Notes under the pieces: generated by a model
The model's database searches: none
What the model was told of the DNA's origin: nothing
What the model saw: only the letters and a program-made list of their open reading frames with translations
Translations under genes and position numbers: made by a program
Shown here: positions 54,428 to 63,612 of the stretch, piece by piece
How positions within the stretch are numbered: position 1 is the stretch's first letter
Layout of the letters: the number at the start of each line of letters is the position of its first letter
Assembly (NCBI RefSeq): GCF_015694345.1
Contig: NZ_JADQDC010000006.1
Location: 124,001 to 188,000, forward strand
Source: Novosphingobium jiangmenense
Lineage (GTDB): Bacteria; Pseudomonadota; Alphaproteobacteria; Sphingomonadales; Sphingomonadaceae
Direction: 5' to 3'
Length of the DNA stretch: 64,000 nucleotides

Positions 54428-55501
54428 TCAAAGCGGGATGCTGCCGCAGTCTGTGGGCGCAGCCGTGCCTGCAACGAGGGGCGAGATGGTGACGACGAGG
54501 TTCTCGATGTAGTTCGGGGAAATGGCCTTGGTCGACCCGCCGTCGATCAAGGTACCTTGCACTGGCAGCCGATCCTCGACTGCGTCGCCCACGCCCGCTC
54601 TTGCACATGTCTGCGTTATCGCCGTCGTTGCCGTGGGAGAGCGGGTCTGACCGAGGAAACGGACCGAATAGCGGATCTGCTGCGTGCTGTCCGTCGTGGA
54701 AGCTCCATTCGGCGTGAGCGTGTAGGGCTGACCGTCACCCGCCATCACGCCCAGAGACACCTGATAGGGTCCGGAGCTCTGCACCCGGACATAGTTCGAG
54801 GCCGAGGTCTTCACGGTCGATGCCTGAGCGTTGGCGACTTGCGCCAGCTCGCCGAAGTCGAGCGAGGTGCCGACGAAGCTGGCACGAAGGGCGCTGACGA
54901 TGTTGATCGGCATGCGGATGGCGTTGGCCAGCGTCCCCGTCTGTTGCGTCGGCGATCCGCCCCCGGTGGTGCTGCAGCCGAACCAGGCGTCGAAGGGCAG
55001 CTCGCTTGCGGCGGTGGCATTGAGATTTCGCGGCAACGTGACCGTGAAGTTGACGACAACCGTATCGGAATCGCGATTGTTGCCGGTGAAGTTGACCTTG
55101 AGGAAACGCGCGGCCGACGATGGCGAGACCGACGTCGGTGATACCGCAGGCGTAGCCTCGTTGTAATCGTAGAAGATATCGAGGCCGATCCCTTCGACAC
55201 TTCCGGCGACAACGGCGGAGGTCGGCGTAACTGTCGTTCCCACCGAGTCCGCATCCCGGCCTTTCAGGTAGAAGTTGACGATATCGGTCTTCTGCCCCCC
55301 GGCACCGTTTACGCGAGCAAGTGACAACGTGACGTTGGTGGTGAAGCCGGTCGTCTCGAAAGGATCGTAGGTCACCGAAGTTGCCGTCGCCGACCCCACA
55401 ATTCCGCACGTTGCTGCCTGCGCGCCGGTTGCAAGCGAGAGGCTGGCGCCAGCGGCGAGCGCGAAAAGCGCGCGGGACAAGACCGTTGGCAGGAGGCTCA
55501 T
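54428..55501 (-). CDS. Putative tip adhesin/terminal subunit of the chaperone-usher pilus
   Basis: A 357-residue exported protein located after the usher, the position of the tip adhesin (CsuE-like) in archaic pili. It has a signal peptide (ALAAGASLSLATGAQA). Its length suggests two pilin-like domains: an N-terminal part (CGIVGSATATSVTYDPFETT) and a C-terminal part with FGELAQV and YIENLVVTISPLVAG. The ATG at 55501 overlaps the usher stop (ATGA). Ligand unknown. Confidence 0.75.
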   Translation of the reverse strand: MSLLPTVLSRALFALAAGASLSLATGAQAATCGIVGSATATSVTYDPFETTGFTTNVTLSLARVNGAGGQKTDIVNFYLKGRDADSVGTTVTPTSAVVAGSVEGIGLDIFYDYNEATPAVSPTSVSPSSAARFLKVNFTGNNRDSDTVVVNFTVTLPRNLNATAASELPFDAWFGCSTTGGGSPTQQTGTLANAIRMPINIVSALRASFVGTSLDFGELAQVANAQASTVKTSASNYVRVQSSGPYQVSLGVMAGDGQPYTLTPNGASTTDSTQQIRYSVRFLGQTRSPTATTAITQTCARAGVGDAVEDRLPVQGTLIDGGSTKAISPNYIENLVVTISPLVAGTAAPTDCGSIPL

Positions 55502-58062
55502 CTGCTTTCCTTCGACTTGATGTTGCCAAGCTGGACCACGCCTGTCGCATCGCGTGGTATCTCGATCTCGAACGTCGAGCGGGCGGCGTCCAGCATCTCG
55601 ATCCGCCATTTTCCGGGTGCGAGGCCGGTGGCACCAAAGCGACCCTGGCGGTTGGTGAAGACCGTCCGTGCCGGGCGATCCGGGTGGGCCACTTCCGTGG
55701 CGGTGCCGCTGACGAGCGATACCGGCTGGCCATCGACGTCGATCATCACACCCAATGCTGTCACGTTATAATCGGACCCGACGGTTACAACGTATCCGCT
55801 GCGATAGGCCGGGAACACGCGGAAGGTGCCCTGGCCGATGTCCGTGCCCGGTGCGGCGTTCTTCACGTCAAGCGCGACCGTGCGCTCCGAATAGGAGGGC
55901 AGGCTCGGCATTGTAGCACTGCGGAGGGCGCCGGTATTGGCTGCCCGGCCAAAGGTTGTTGCATCGACCATGACATCCGCCTTGCCGAGGCTGCGGTGCG
56001 GCCGGACAATGGCGAAGCTGTCAAAGATCGGGCGGCCGACCGAAACGGCACCATCTGCAAGCGCGAGCGAGGTGCCGAGCCGGAACGTGCTGCGCTGGTT
56101 CTGGCTGTCGCCGAAACCGCGGGTGTAAGTGCCGAAGTGACTGAAACCGAGCTCGGCCCGGTTGGCGAAGTAGTTTGCGTTGACCGAGACGCCAGCGCCA
56201 TTGTCTGACCGCTCGACGTCGGCAGTGACATTGTAGCTGCCAACGCCGCTGCCGCTGAGGGTCTGGTACGATGAGCGGAAGCGATTGTCGCGCGTATCGA
56301 ACTCGGAACGCACGGTTGAATAGCGCCCAAGCCGGACGATCAGCGAAAGGAAGCCGCTGAACTCCCTGCCGAGGGAATCTTCCTGATACCGGGCTTCGGC
56401 ATTGAGCGTGGCGCGGTCGGAGAAGCGCCAGCCCGCGCTCATGCGATAGTTATGAACGTCCGGCCGCCCACCGCGCCCCTTGGAGAAACGCGCATCAAAG
56501 CCGCCGAACAGGCTGGCACTGAATGCATGGGTGTAGCCCCCGCCAAGTTCGTACTTATAGGGATTGTCGGCGAGGAAGAACGATACCGGAGCAAAGCGCC
56601 GGCTGCGCCGCTCAAGGAAGAGATTGAAAGTATCGCCCAAGCCATTCGGGCGCTGGATCAGTCGCTGGAAAGTCGCGTTGAACGCATGACCGGACCCAAG
56701 ACCGTCGACCTTGCTGAACGAGACATTGGTGCCGATCGTACCGATGGGCGTGCCGATTACCGCTTCGACTCCGCCCATGCGGCTGTCGGCATCGGCCTGG
56801 AAATTGACGCCGAGCGTGATCGCATCGCTGATCCCCCGGCGATAGTAACCGGAGGCAATCCAGTCATCACTGTAGCGTGGACCGCGCAGACCAAGCGGCG
56901 CCTTGACCCCGGCATAGAGTCCGAACTCGCTCAGCCCCTTGGCAAGCTGAGTCTGGTCCACGAACAGATTGAACTGGACCACCTCGGTCCGGCCGGTATC
57001 GTCAAGAATGTTCAGGCGGATGTCGTTGCCACCTTGGGTGAACGGGAAGTCCCTCAGGTTGTAGTTGCCGGGCGCAAGCTGAAGCCGGCGGACCTGCTGA
57101 CCGTTGACGACCACTTCGACCGTCGAGGCACGATCCAGCCGGAAGGCGCGATCCCCCCGGGGACGCACCACCTGCTGCGGATTCAACACGCTGTAGGAGC
57201 GGAAGATAGAGATACCGGCGATGTCCGGAGCGGACTGGAAACCACGCGCCTGCGTTTCAAGATCACCGGCAGAAACGCGCAACAGGTGCTTCGTCTCGTC
57301 AAAGACCAGCCGGCTGCCAAGGCGCTGAAAGTCACCGCCCAGCGCGCCGGGCTGCCAGATCGCATCACTTTCCGCGACGACCGGTCCAAGCCTCACTGCC
57401 CCATCAAGCAACATGACCGGCTGACGCAGGCCCTGATCGAATCCGTCCTCCACCAGATCCATCGACCCGCGCAGATTGACGTAGGCACTGAAGTTTGCGG
57501 GCTTCATCAGTTCGCCAAGGCGCGATCGATCCAGTGCCGAGACAGAGACTGCGCGCGAGGCCCTGCGTTCCGTCGGGATGCTGAAGCGAAGCTCCAGAGT
57601 GCGCGGATCGTAGTCGACGCCGATGCCGACAGGAGCAAGGTCCTCGGCACTGACCTGCACCTTGGCGCCGAAGCTGGTTCGCAGGCTTTCCAGAACGTCC
57701 GGCGCGAGCAGCTCCGAAAGGATCTGGATCACCCGAGCGGCCGGGAACGTCAGCCGGTCATCCACATCGATCTGCACCGGCAAATCGCCAAGGTAGCTGC
57801 CGCCATCCTTGGCCGGAACCGTAAGCACGACGGCACGCCCGGTGGGATTAAGCTTCTGTGCCCGGAATGCCGGCGCGGGAAGCTGCCGGTCGGCACTGGC
57901 GCTCAAGCTGGCAGAGGCAAGGTTTGCCGCCGGTATGGGCGCACTGCCTTTGTCATTGCCACCTTGAGGAACATCGATTGCTTCGGCCTGAGCCGTGGGA
58001 GCCCGGCCTGCGAAGAACAGGGTGGCCCCGATGGCCAGCATGCAACGTGATCGGCCGTGCAT
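55498..58062 (-). CDS. Fimbrial outer-membrane usher
   Basis: The assembly pore of the pilus, 854 residues. It has a signal peptide, an N-terminal periplasmic domain (LPVQIDVDDRLTFPAARV), a 24-strand barrel with a plug, and C-terminal domains including VTVGSDYNVTALGVMIDVDG and a last strand segment of the archaic-usher type. It starts 4 bp after the chaperone stop and overlaps the tip gene, so the three are coupled. Confidence 0.93.
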   Translation of the reverse strand: MHGRSRCMLAIGATLFFAGRAPTAQAEAIDVPQGGNDKGSAPIPAANLASASLSASADRQLPAPAFRAQKLNPTGRAVVLTVPAKDGGSYLGDLPVQIDVDDRLTFPAARVIQILSELLAPDVLESLRTSFGAKVQVSAEDLAPVGIGVDYDPRTLELRFSIPTERRASRAVSVSALDRSRLGELMKPANFSAYVNLRGSMDLVEDGFDQGLRQPVMLLDGAVRLGPVVAESDAIWQPGALGGDFQRLGSRLVFDETKHLLRVSAGDLETQARGFQSAPDIAGISIFRSYSVLNPQQVVRPRGDRAFRLDRASTVEVVVNGQQVRRLQLAPGNYNLRDFPFTQGGNDIRLNILDDTGRTEVVQFNLFVDQTQLAKGLSEFGLYAGVKAPLGLRGPRYSDDWIASGYYRRGISDAITLGVNFQADADSRMGGVEAVIGTPIGTIGTNVSFSKVDGLGSGHAFNATFQRLIQRPNGLGDTFNLFLERRSRRFAPVSFFLADNPYKYELGGGYTHAFSASLFGGFDARFSKGRGGRPDVHNYRMSAGWRFSDRATLNAEARYQEDSLGREFSGFLSLIVRLGRYSTVRSEFDTRDNRFRSSYQTLSGSGVGSYNVTADVERSDNGAGVSVNANYFANRAELGFSHFGTYTRGFGDSQNQRSTFRLGTSLALADGAVSVGRPIFDSFAIVRPHRSLGKADVMVDATTFGRAANTGALRSATMPSLPSYSERTVALDVKNAAPGTDIGQGTFRVFPAYRSGYVVTVGSDYNVTALGVMIDVDGQPVSLVSGTATEVAHPDRPARTVFTNRQGRFGATGLAPGKWRIEMLDAARSTFEIEIPRDATGVVQLGNIKSKESR

Positions 58063-58066
58063 CGCC

Positions 58067-58816
58067 TCAACCCTCCGGGCCGATCGTGGCTTCGATCATG
58101 CCATCAGCCAAAGGCAGCTCGACCGGGACAGTCACCTTGCGCGTCTGGTTGCCGCCGACCAGACCAAAGCCGATGGTTTGCTGGATTTCCGGCCCCGAAA
58201 GCGTGCGGCGGAACTGCTCCTTGCCGCTGCGGTCCTTTTCAACGAGACGCAGCTTGCTGGCACTGAGATAGCCATGGACTGCAGCAGCGTTGCCGACGGT
58301 AAGCACCGCAACGGGCTTGCCAGCTGCATCCTTGCCGATCTCGGCGCCTTGGATTTCCAGCTTCGGCTTGGCGCCAGCCGGGGCAACGCTTGCAAGGACC
58401 TGGAAGTTGTAAAGAATCTGTATCGCCGACTGGCCTTCCGGCAGCTTCACCGGAAGTTGCGCCACGGTGATGTAGTAGTGCTTGCTGCCAGCAAGGGCCG
58501 GATCGCCGACATACTGCACGCGGAAGGACTGGGTCTGGCCGGGCTCGATCAGGGCCTGTGGCGGGAATACCAGAAGGTCTCCGGGATCCTGCCCTGTCGG
58601 CGCAACGCCCGTCTCCGTCAGCCGCAGTTCTTGTACGGTAAGTTCCACCGGCAGGGGGTTGGCGAAGGTGTTCTCGACGGTCACGACCTGCGACATTTCG
58701 CGGCCCGAAGTCTTGAGGTCGATCACGACAGGCTGCACCGTCATGGCGCGAACCGGCGCAACCGGCATGAGTGCCAAAGCGACCGCCGCAGTGACCAAGC
58801 TACCTGTGTATTTCAC
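58067..58816 (-). CDS. Periplasmic pilus chaperone
   Basis: Folds and caps pilins by donor-strand complementation. The 249-residue protein has a signal peptide and two Ig-like domains. The G1-strand region reads SAIQILYNFQVLASV, and the first strand MTVQPVVIDLKTSGREMSQV is typical of archaic (Csu/sigma-type) chaperones. It is followed directly by the usher and preceded by the pilin series (30 bp). Confidence 0.92.
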   Translation of the reverse strand: MKYTGSLVTAAVALALMPVAPVRAMTVQPVVIDLKTSGREMSQVVTVENTFANPLPVELTVQELRLTETGVAPTGQDPGDLLVFPPQALIEPGQTQSFRVQYVGDPALAGSKHYYITVAQLPVKLPEGQSAIQILYNFQVLASVAPAGAKPKLEIQGAEIGKDAAGKPVAVLTVGNAAAVHGYLSASKLRLVEKDRSGKEQFRRTLSGPEIQQTIGFGLVGGNQTRKVTVPVELPLADGMIEATIGPEG

Positions 58817-58846
58817 GAAGCATTCTCCCTGCCCGAAGGCGCGTGA

Positions 58847-59416
58847 TCAGTCAGTCGGCTGCAGCTGGATGACGATGGTGTCGTCGTAGTCACCCGCGAC
58901 GAGGGGCGTCCCCCCGCCTGGTGTGGTGATGGCAAGCGCAAGATCGCCCATGGCGCCGTTCGGTATGGACAGGCCCAAGGTGCCCGCATTGCTGGCTTGC
59001 TCGATCCCGGCGCCCGCCCAATCAAGCCGCACTGCGTAGGGCAGAAACTCTGCGAAGCCTTGGGTCTGCGCGCCCCCCTGCCCCGTGGCAGCGCCGATCC
59101 GGCCCAAGCCACCTTTGCCGGAGGTGACGGTTACACGATGGCTTGCATTGCATGTTGCAGGGATAGCCAGCTCGAAGCTCGTTGCCCGCGGCACCGCCGT
59201 GTCAGGATCCACCAACCGGGTGAGACCCACGCGCACATTGCCGTCGCCAGAGGTCTGGAAGGTCGCATTGGCGACCGCCCGTGCGCGGGGTGCGCGGAGA
59301 ACGCAGGCCGATTGCGCCGTTGCATTGAGTTCGAGGCGACGGGTTGCACGGTCAAATTCTTGTGCCTGGGCGGTGGCCGCAAGGGACAACAGCGCGATGA
59401 TTGCACACTTGCGCAT
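58847..59416 (-). CDS. Pilin-like subunit 7
   Basis: A 189-residue exported protein (signal MRKCAIIALLSLAATAQA). Two cysteines in the family positions (SACVLR; ATCNASH) and the C-terminal strand LVAGDYDDTIVIQLQP mark it as a spore-coat-U/DUF4402-like pilin. Its ATG overlaps the previous stop (TGATG). Confidence 0.8.
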   Translation of the reverse strand: MRKCAIIALLSLAATAQAQEFDRATRRLELNATAQSACVLRAPRARAVANATFQTSGDGNVRVGLTRLVDPDTAVPRATSFELAIPATCNASHRVTVTSGKGGLGRIGAATGQGGAQTQGFAEFLPYAVRLDWAGAGIEQASNAGTLGLSIPNGAMGDLALAITTPGGGTPLVAGDYDDTIVIQLQPTD

Positions 59417-60024
59417 CAGCGTGGCTCCAGCGTGATGCGCAGCGTGTCGCCATAGACGCCAGCAAGCACCGGTGCGTTCACACCGTTGTTTGAAGCTCCG
59501 GCTAGAATGGCCAGACGCAGCGTGACGGTTCCGGCAGTTGCCTCGTTCACGTCGATGCGCTGCGCGCGCGTGCCACGAACCCGCGCGTCGGTTTGAAGCT
59601 GGCCCGATGCGTTACCCCAGCTAAGGCTGGCACCGTAAGGAAGGGCAGTCGCAAAATCCGGAGCGTCGCTTGCCTGCCGTCCATCGGTAGGCCAGAGGCC
59701 ATTGTTCTCGGACTCCAATCGGATCTGGTGGGGATAATTGCACACCGCCGAGAAGGAGATCGTTGCACTGGCTGGCCTCGCCGCCAAGGTCTGCTGGTCA
59801 AGCAACTGCGTGACCTGCAGGGTATCGCCGGAAACTCCGTTGAAATTGACCAGCTGCCCAGCCTGCAGGTCTCCTGCTGCCAAGGTGCAGACTTGCGGCG
59901 TCACCCCGGTTACCGCCAACGCACGCACTGCCGGTGCCTGCTGCGCTGCGGCGTGCCCAGCCCAGAGGCAAAGCATGGTCGAAATCGCGAGCCGGGAGCT
60001 TGCGCGGAGTGAGCGGCCTGACAT
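59416..60024 (-). CDS. Pilin-like subunit 6
   Basis: A 202-residue exported protein. Cysteines in TPQVCTLA and SAVCNYPH and the C-terminal strand GVYGDTLRITLEP follow the cluster pattern. The Asn after the second cysteine is shared with most of its paralogues. It lies 3 bp after subunit 5 and overlaps subunit 7 by one base. Confidence 0.8.
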   Translation of the reverse strand: MSGRSLRASSRLAISTMLCLWAGHAAAQQAPAVRALAVTGVTPQVCTLAAGDLQAGQLVNFNGVSGDTLQVTQLLDQQTLAARPASATISFSAVCNYPHQIRLESENNGLWPTDGRQASDAPDFATALPYGASLSWGNASGQLQTDARVRGTRAQRIDVNEATAGTVTLRLAILAGASNNGVNAPVLAGVYGDTLRITLEPR

Positions 60025-60027
60025 GGC

Positions 60028-60591
60028 TCAGCTCTCCGGCGTCAGCGTTACGGTAACGGTGCCGCGATAGGATGTGTCCGCGACGAGGCGAAGAGCCCCA
60101 CCCCCGTTGGTCGCGAAGCTGTCGATGCCGATCGTGATTGGCCCCGTGAAAGGCGTGGCGCGTTGCTGCACTGCCGCCGGGTTGGAGGCAGCGGCCGTGC
60201 CGAACCGAGCGGGAGACTCGGTCCAACCGGAGGCAGAAGCGGAAAAATCGACGCTGCGGGAGAAGCCCGTGGGAGGGGTTGAGGTAAAGGTCTGCGCGGT
60301 GATCGGCGTCGCCGAAATGGCGATTGCGCTGCGAGACGAGCAGAAGCTGCCTGACAGCACCTGCGCCGGTGCAGACAGGTCGGTACGGAGAAAGCCGGTG
60401 GCGGTATCGACCAGCACTCCAAGATCGAACACGCCCCCCGCCTCGGATACAGTGCCGCCGACACAGATGGCGGGCACGGTGCCGATGACCGCGAAGGACT
60501 TCGAATCCGATTCAGATTGCGCTTGGGCGATACCCGGAAGCGAAAGTAACAGAGCAGCGCCGATGGCTGCCAGAACGGACTTGGTCATCAT
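60028..60591 (-). CDS. Pilin-like subunit 5
   Basis: A 187-residue exported protein (signal ending PGIAQA). The pattern is SFAVIGTVPAICVGG, SFCSSRSAIAIS and a C-terminal strand YRGTVTVTLTP. A PPTGFSRSVDF segment closely resembles PPPGFARAVNY of subunit 4, so these two look like a recent duplication. 3-bp spacing on both sides. Confidence 0.82.
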   Translation of the reverse strand: MMTKSVLAAIGAALLLSLPGIAQAQSESDSKSFAVIGTVPAICVGGTVSEAGGVFDLGVLVDTATGFLRTDLSAPAQVLSGSFCSSRSAIAISATPITAQTFTSTPPTGFSRSVDFSASASGWTESPARFGTAAASNPAAVQQRATPFTGPITIGIDSFATNGGGALRLVADTSYRGTVTVTLTPES

Positions 60592-60594
60592 CGC

Positions 60595-61188
60595 TTACTC
60601 CGAAACCGGCACGGGACCGAGGGTGACGGTGACCAGACCGCTGTAGTTTCCGGCGACCAGCAACCCGTTGCCGGGAGTCGAGAAAGCGGAGAGCGAGAGG
60701 TCGATATCGCCCAGCTTGGGCGCAGCCTGGGCCGAGCCGATGGCAGAAGCATCGGGTGAAGAACCGTCGCTGGAGGCATCAGTGGAAACGACTGTTCCGC
60801 TGCTTCCCCAGCCGCTCGCGGTGGCGACGTAGTTGACCGCGCGTGCGAAGCCCGGCGGCGGCGTGGCAGTGGAATTGCCGACCAGCGCACTGGCAGTGAC
60901 CCCGACAGCCGAGCCCGCGAAATTACAGAAGCTGCCGGGCAGGGACAACGTCTCGGTCGCCAAGGCGGCGATACGCCCGACGTTTGGCCCGGAGGTCTGC
61001 ACCATCTGGCCGAGATCGATCACTGCGCGCGACGGTTCACCCAGGATGCACAGACGCGCAACCGATCCGGAAACCGCGACCTGGCCGGTTGCGGTATCGG
61101 AAACCGCTCCTTGGGCCAATGCCGGGCTTGCCATGCCGACGAGCGGGAGGGAGGTGAGCATGGACTTGAGCAGACCGGATTTCATCAT
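60595..61188 (-). CDS. Pilin-like subunit 4
   Basis: A 197-residue exported protein. N-terminal TGQVAVSGSVARLCILG, second cysteine in GSFCNFAGSAVGV, and C-terminal LLVAGNYSGLVTVTLGP match the other subunits. A serine/aspartate-rich linker (STDASSDGSSPDAS) is peculiar to this copy. Confidence 0.82.
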   Translation of the reverse strand: MMKSGLLKSMLTSLPLVGMASPALAQGAVSDTATGQVAVSGSVARLCILGEPSRAVIDLGQMVQTSGPNVGRIAALATETLSLPGSFCNFAGSAVGVTASALVGNSTATPPPGFARAVNYVATASGWGSSGTVVSTDASSDGSSPDASAIGSAQAAPKLGDIDLSLSAFSTPGNGLLVAGNYSGLVTVTLGPVPVSE

Positions 61189-61224
61189 CGTGCTCCTGGG
61201 TGAACTATGGTGTTTGCGGAAAGA

Positions 61225-61746
61225 TCAGACCGCAGGCGTGAGGATCACCTCGACCTTGCCGGTGTAATCGCCAGCGACGAGCTTCTTGCTGGCAGCGCTC
61301 GACGAGCCCAGCGTGACCACGACATCGCCCGAGAACATGTTGACCGTCGCATCGGCGCTGGCGAGATCGTCCGTGCTTGCATCGCTGAACGATGCCGAGT
61401 TGGCCGACACCGAAGCGGTGTAGTCGACGCGGTTGGTGAAGGCGGTTTCAGCCCCGCCGGTTACGGCCTGGCTGCCGGTGAGCGCAGTTGCTTTGACCGA
61501 AAGCGTCGCAGCGGAGTTGTTGCACCAGCCGTTGAGCGTCGCGCTCTGGCTGTTCACCTTGGCGGTATCGAGACCGCCATCGCTGTTTGCCAGTTCGCCG
61601 AGCGGCAGATCGGCCGACGCGGTGACGAACTTGCACTTTGCCGCCACCGAACCGGTGACATTGACAGTGCCGGTAACGCTTTGCGCGAACGCTGGCGATG
61701 CTGCTGCGACCACTGCAGCAGATGCGAGAACGAGAAGGGTACGCAT
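61225..61746 (-). CDS. Pilin-like subunit 3
   Basis: A 173-residue exported protein (signal RTLLVLASAAVVAAASPAFA). N-terminal SVTGTVNVTGSVAAKCKFV, second cysteine in LNGWCNNSAATLSV, and C-terminal LVAGDYTGKVEVILTP fit the family closely. The frame extends to 61902, but AGGAG lies just before the ATG at 61746. It is one of the two smallest and most regular copies, a candidate main shaft subunit. Confidence 0.83.
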   Translation of the reverse strand: MRTLLVLASAAVVAAASPAFAQSVTGTVNVTGSVAAKCKFVTASADLPLGELANSDGGLDTAKVNSQSATLNGWCNNSAATLSVKATALTGSQAVTGGAETAFTNRVDYTASVSANSASFSDASTDDLASADATVNMFSGDVVVTLGSSSAASKKLVAGDYTGKVEVILTPAV

Positions 61747-61774
61747 GTCATTTCTCCTGGAATTCGGGCGCCAA

Positions 61775-62392
61775 TCAAGCGGCCGGCTGAATGTTGACGG
61801 TGATGGTTGATGCATAGCTTCCGGCAACGAGGAGGTTGCTCGAGCTGCCTTTGGTGGCGAAGCCGTAAGCCTTGACGGTGACGTTGTTGCCCGATGCGGC
61901 AAGACGTCCGACGTTTGCGGAACTGCTGGAGGTAGCGCCGGTGGCAGTGCTGAATGTCACCGCGCTGTTTCCACCGGAAGCCAGCGCGACCTGCATCTCT
62001 GCGGTATAATCGATCTCGTTAGAGTAGCCGCTGGCCGGCGCCGTACCGCGCGTTCCGTTGGCGAGACTGTCAGCCGCTATGGCCAAAGCCACGCTCGCCG
62101 ACGTGCAGACCACGCGCGAAGTGACCGACGTGCCGTTCGGCGAGGCGCTCGCACTCGTTTCAAAACCCGGAGCCAGAGTACCGTCCGCTTCATCCAGCGT
62201 CCCGAGTGCGATAGTCCCGGTAAAGCTGGAGGATGCCGCCCCGCCCGCTGACACCACCGAGCAACGGCCTTGCACGTTGCCCGTCAGGTTGACCGTGCCA
62301 GTCACTGTCTGGGCGAGCGCCGGTGCGGATGCGGACGCAAGCGCGATCGCGAAAAGCGCGGCCCCGGCGATGATCGGAAGTCTGGACTTCAT
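61775..62392 (-). CDS. Pilin-like subunit 2
   Basis: A 205-residue exported protein (signal KSRLPIIAGAALFAIALASA). N-terminal TVTGTVNLTGNVQGRCSVVS is nearly the same as in subunit 3, the second cysteine is in SRVVCTSASVALA, and it ends LVAGSYASTITVNIQP. The extended frame to 62680 overlaps subunit 1 and is rejected. Confidence 0.83.
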   Translation of the reverse strand: MKSRLPIIAGAALFAIALASASAPALAQTVTGTVNLTGNVQGRCSVVSAGGAASSSFTGTIALGTLDEADGTLAPGFETSASASPNGTSVTSRVVCTSASVALAIAADSLANGTRGTAPASGYSNEIDYTAEMQVALASGGNSAVTFSTATGATSSSSANVGRLAASGNNVTVKAYGFATKGSSSNLLVAGSYASTITVNIQPAA

Positions 62393-62466
62393 GGCAATCG
62401 GCCTTTCGATATGTGATTGGAGAGGGCAGGAGCGGTTGCTCCCGGCAGGTGGGAACGCAGGACAGA

Positions 62467-63081
62467 TCACAGCGCAGCCGACACGGTGACGGTCAGCGTG
62501 TCGGAATAGCTGCCCTGGACGAGGACTCCTGGCCCGGGATAGGCAGGAGCGCTGACTTGCAGATAGGCACCGGCAAGATTCTGGGAGCTCGGCGCGATGC
62601 GCAGGCCGCGGCTCTGCGTGGCCGGCCCAAGAAAGGTACACGGCGATGAAGCCGTAGCGACAAGGGTAGCCACCGAACATTGCGCCGAGGCGTTCGCACC
62701 ACCCGCTCCGACCAGATTGAGGCTTACCGTGTAGGGCGCGATTCCGACGTAACCGGTCTCGCCCGGCTGCACCGCTGATCGCAGGCCGCCATTGGTCGAA
62801 ACTACGGCAACGCGTGCTGCACCGTTGCAGTTAAGCACGAAGGGAAACTGGTTCGACCAGCCCGCCTGGTCAATCTGTCCGGCATCGAACGCCCCGCTGG
62901 GCGCGCCACCGGTGGCAAAGCCGCACCGTCCACCAACCGATGCAGTGACCGGCAATGTCAGCGAGACCGGACTCCCGCCCACATAGGCCGTTGGCCCGGC
63001 GATGGTGGATTGGGCGTGGGCCACCGCGGGGTATAACCCCAGCAGCGCCGTCACTCCCAATTTTGTCACGCTCGAGACCAT
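62467..63081 (-). CDS. Pilin-like subunit 1, first gene of the pilus operon
   Basis: A 204-residue exported protein with four cysteines (GRCGFA, VLNCNGA, AQCSVA, SPCTFLG) and the C-terminal strand VLVQGSYSDTLTVTVSA. AGGGG lies 7 nt before the ATG at 63081; the upstream ATG at 63102 lacks a site. As first gene it defines the promoter side; a 74-bp gap separates it from subunit 2. Confidence 0.8.
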   Translation of the reverse strand: MVSSVTKLGVTALLGLYPAVAHAQSTIAGPTAYVGGSPVSLTLPVTASVGGRCGFATGGAPSGAFDAGQIDQAGWSNQFPFVLNCNGAARVAVVSTNGGLRSAVQPGETGYVGIAPYTVSLNLVGAGGANASAQCSVATLVATASSPCTFLGPATQSRGLRIAPSSQNLAGAYLQVSAPAYPGPGVLVQGSYSDTLTVTVSAAL

Positions 63082-63612
63082 GCCACTACCCCTAGTTGCC
63101 ATCCGACAACGACGACGCAGGCGCGGCTTCCGCTCTTTCACACCCATTGGCAGGGCACAGTTGTTCGGCTCCGGAATTGCGAGAAGCGCAATGCGGATCA
63201 TCGAAGCCGAGCTTCAGTGAATGAACGTCAGCAGTGAAGCGTCTGAATTGGTTAACTTCTGCGTAACCTTTTACGCATCACTGCTTACATGCGTGACTCA
63301 CGATGGGTGCAAATCCGAGCAAACTTCCCCCAAGTGCATCGCATCTGGAGGATTTACGGTTATGGTAAATGCTTGAAATTGCGCAAGACGTGGCCGGCAA
63401 CGACCTTGGCATTTAACCATCCATGTCCGTGGAATCTATGGGCGTTTCAACCTGGTCAGCTGCCGCAGATTTGCCTCCAGCGGGATCGAGCTGACTTGGC
63501 AGCGCATTGCCCGACTGCCGGTTATAGTTAACGGCGTGCAGTCGATTACGGTCGTCCCTATACGGTCAGGGCAGTTCGTTACTGAGGCAATACGAGGTGA
63601 TTCGCGAGACGA
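63082..63612. other. Promoter region of the pilus operon, no gene
   Basis: About 530 bp, lower in GC than its surroundings, especially 63240-63430. A perfect inverted repeat TGCGTAA-CCTT-TTACGCA lies at 63260-63277, about 180 bp upstream of the first pilin gene. Short frames here are not protein-like. Confidence 0.55.
63260..63277. promoter_or_regulatory. Inverted repeat TGCGTAA-N4-TTACGCA, candidate operator
   Basis: A perfect 7-bp inverted repeat with a 4-bp spacer in the AT-richer stretch upstream of the pilus operon; a related TTACATGCG lies just downstream. No regulator gene is visible, so this is an assignment by position. Confidence 0.4.

Noticed and set aside
63241..63360. A possible riboswitch in the AT-rich leader of the pilus operon
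   Set aside because: Only one short inverted repeat is present, and I recognise no conserved aptamer core.
63289..63531. An 80-codon plus-strand frame upstream of the pilus operon
   Set aside because: Composition rich in Trp, Arg and Pro with no ribosome site and low GC3; unlikely to be coding.
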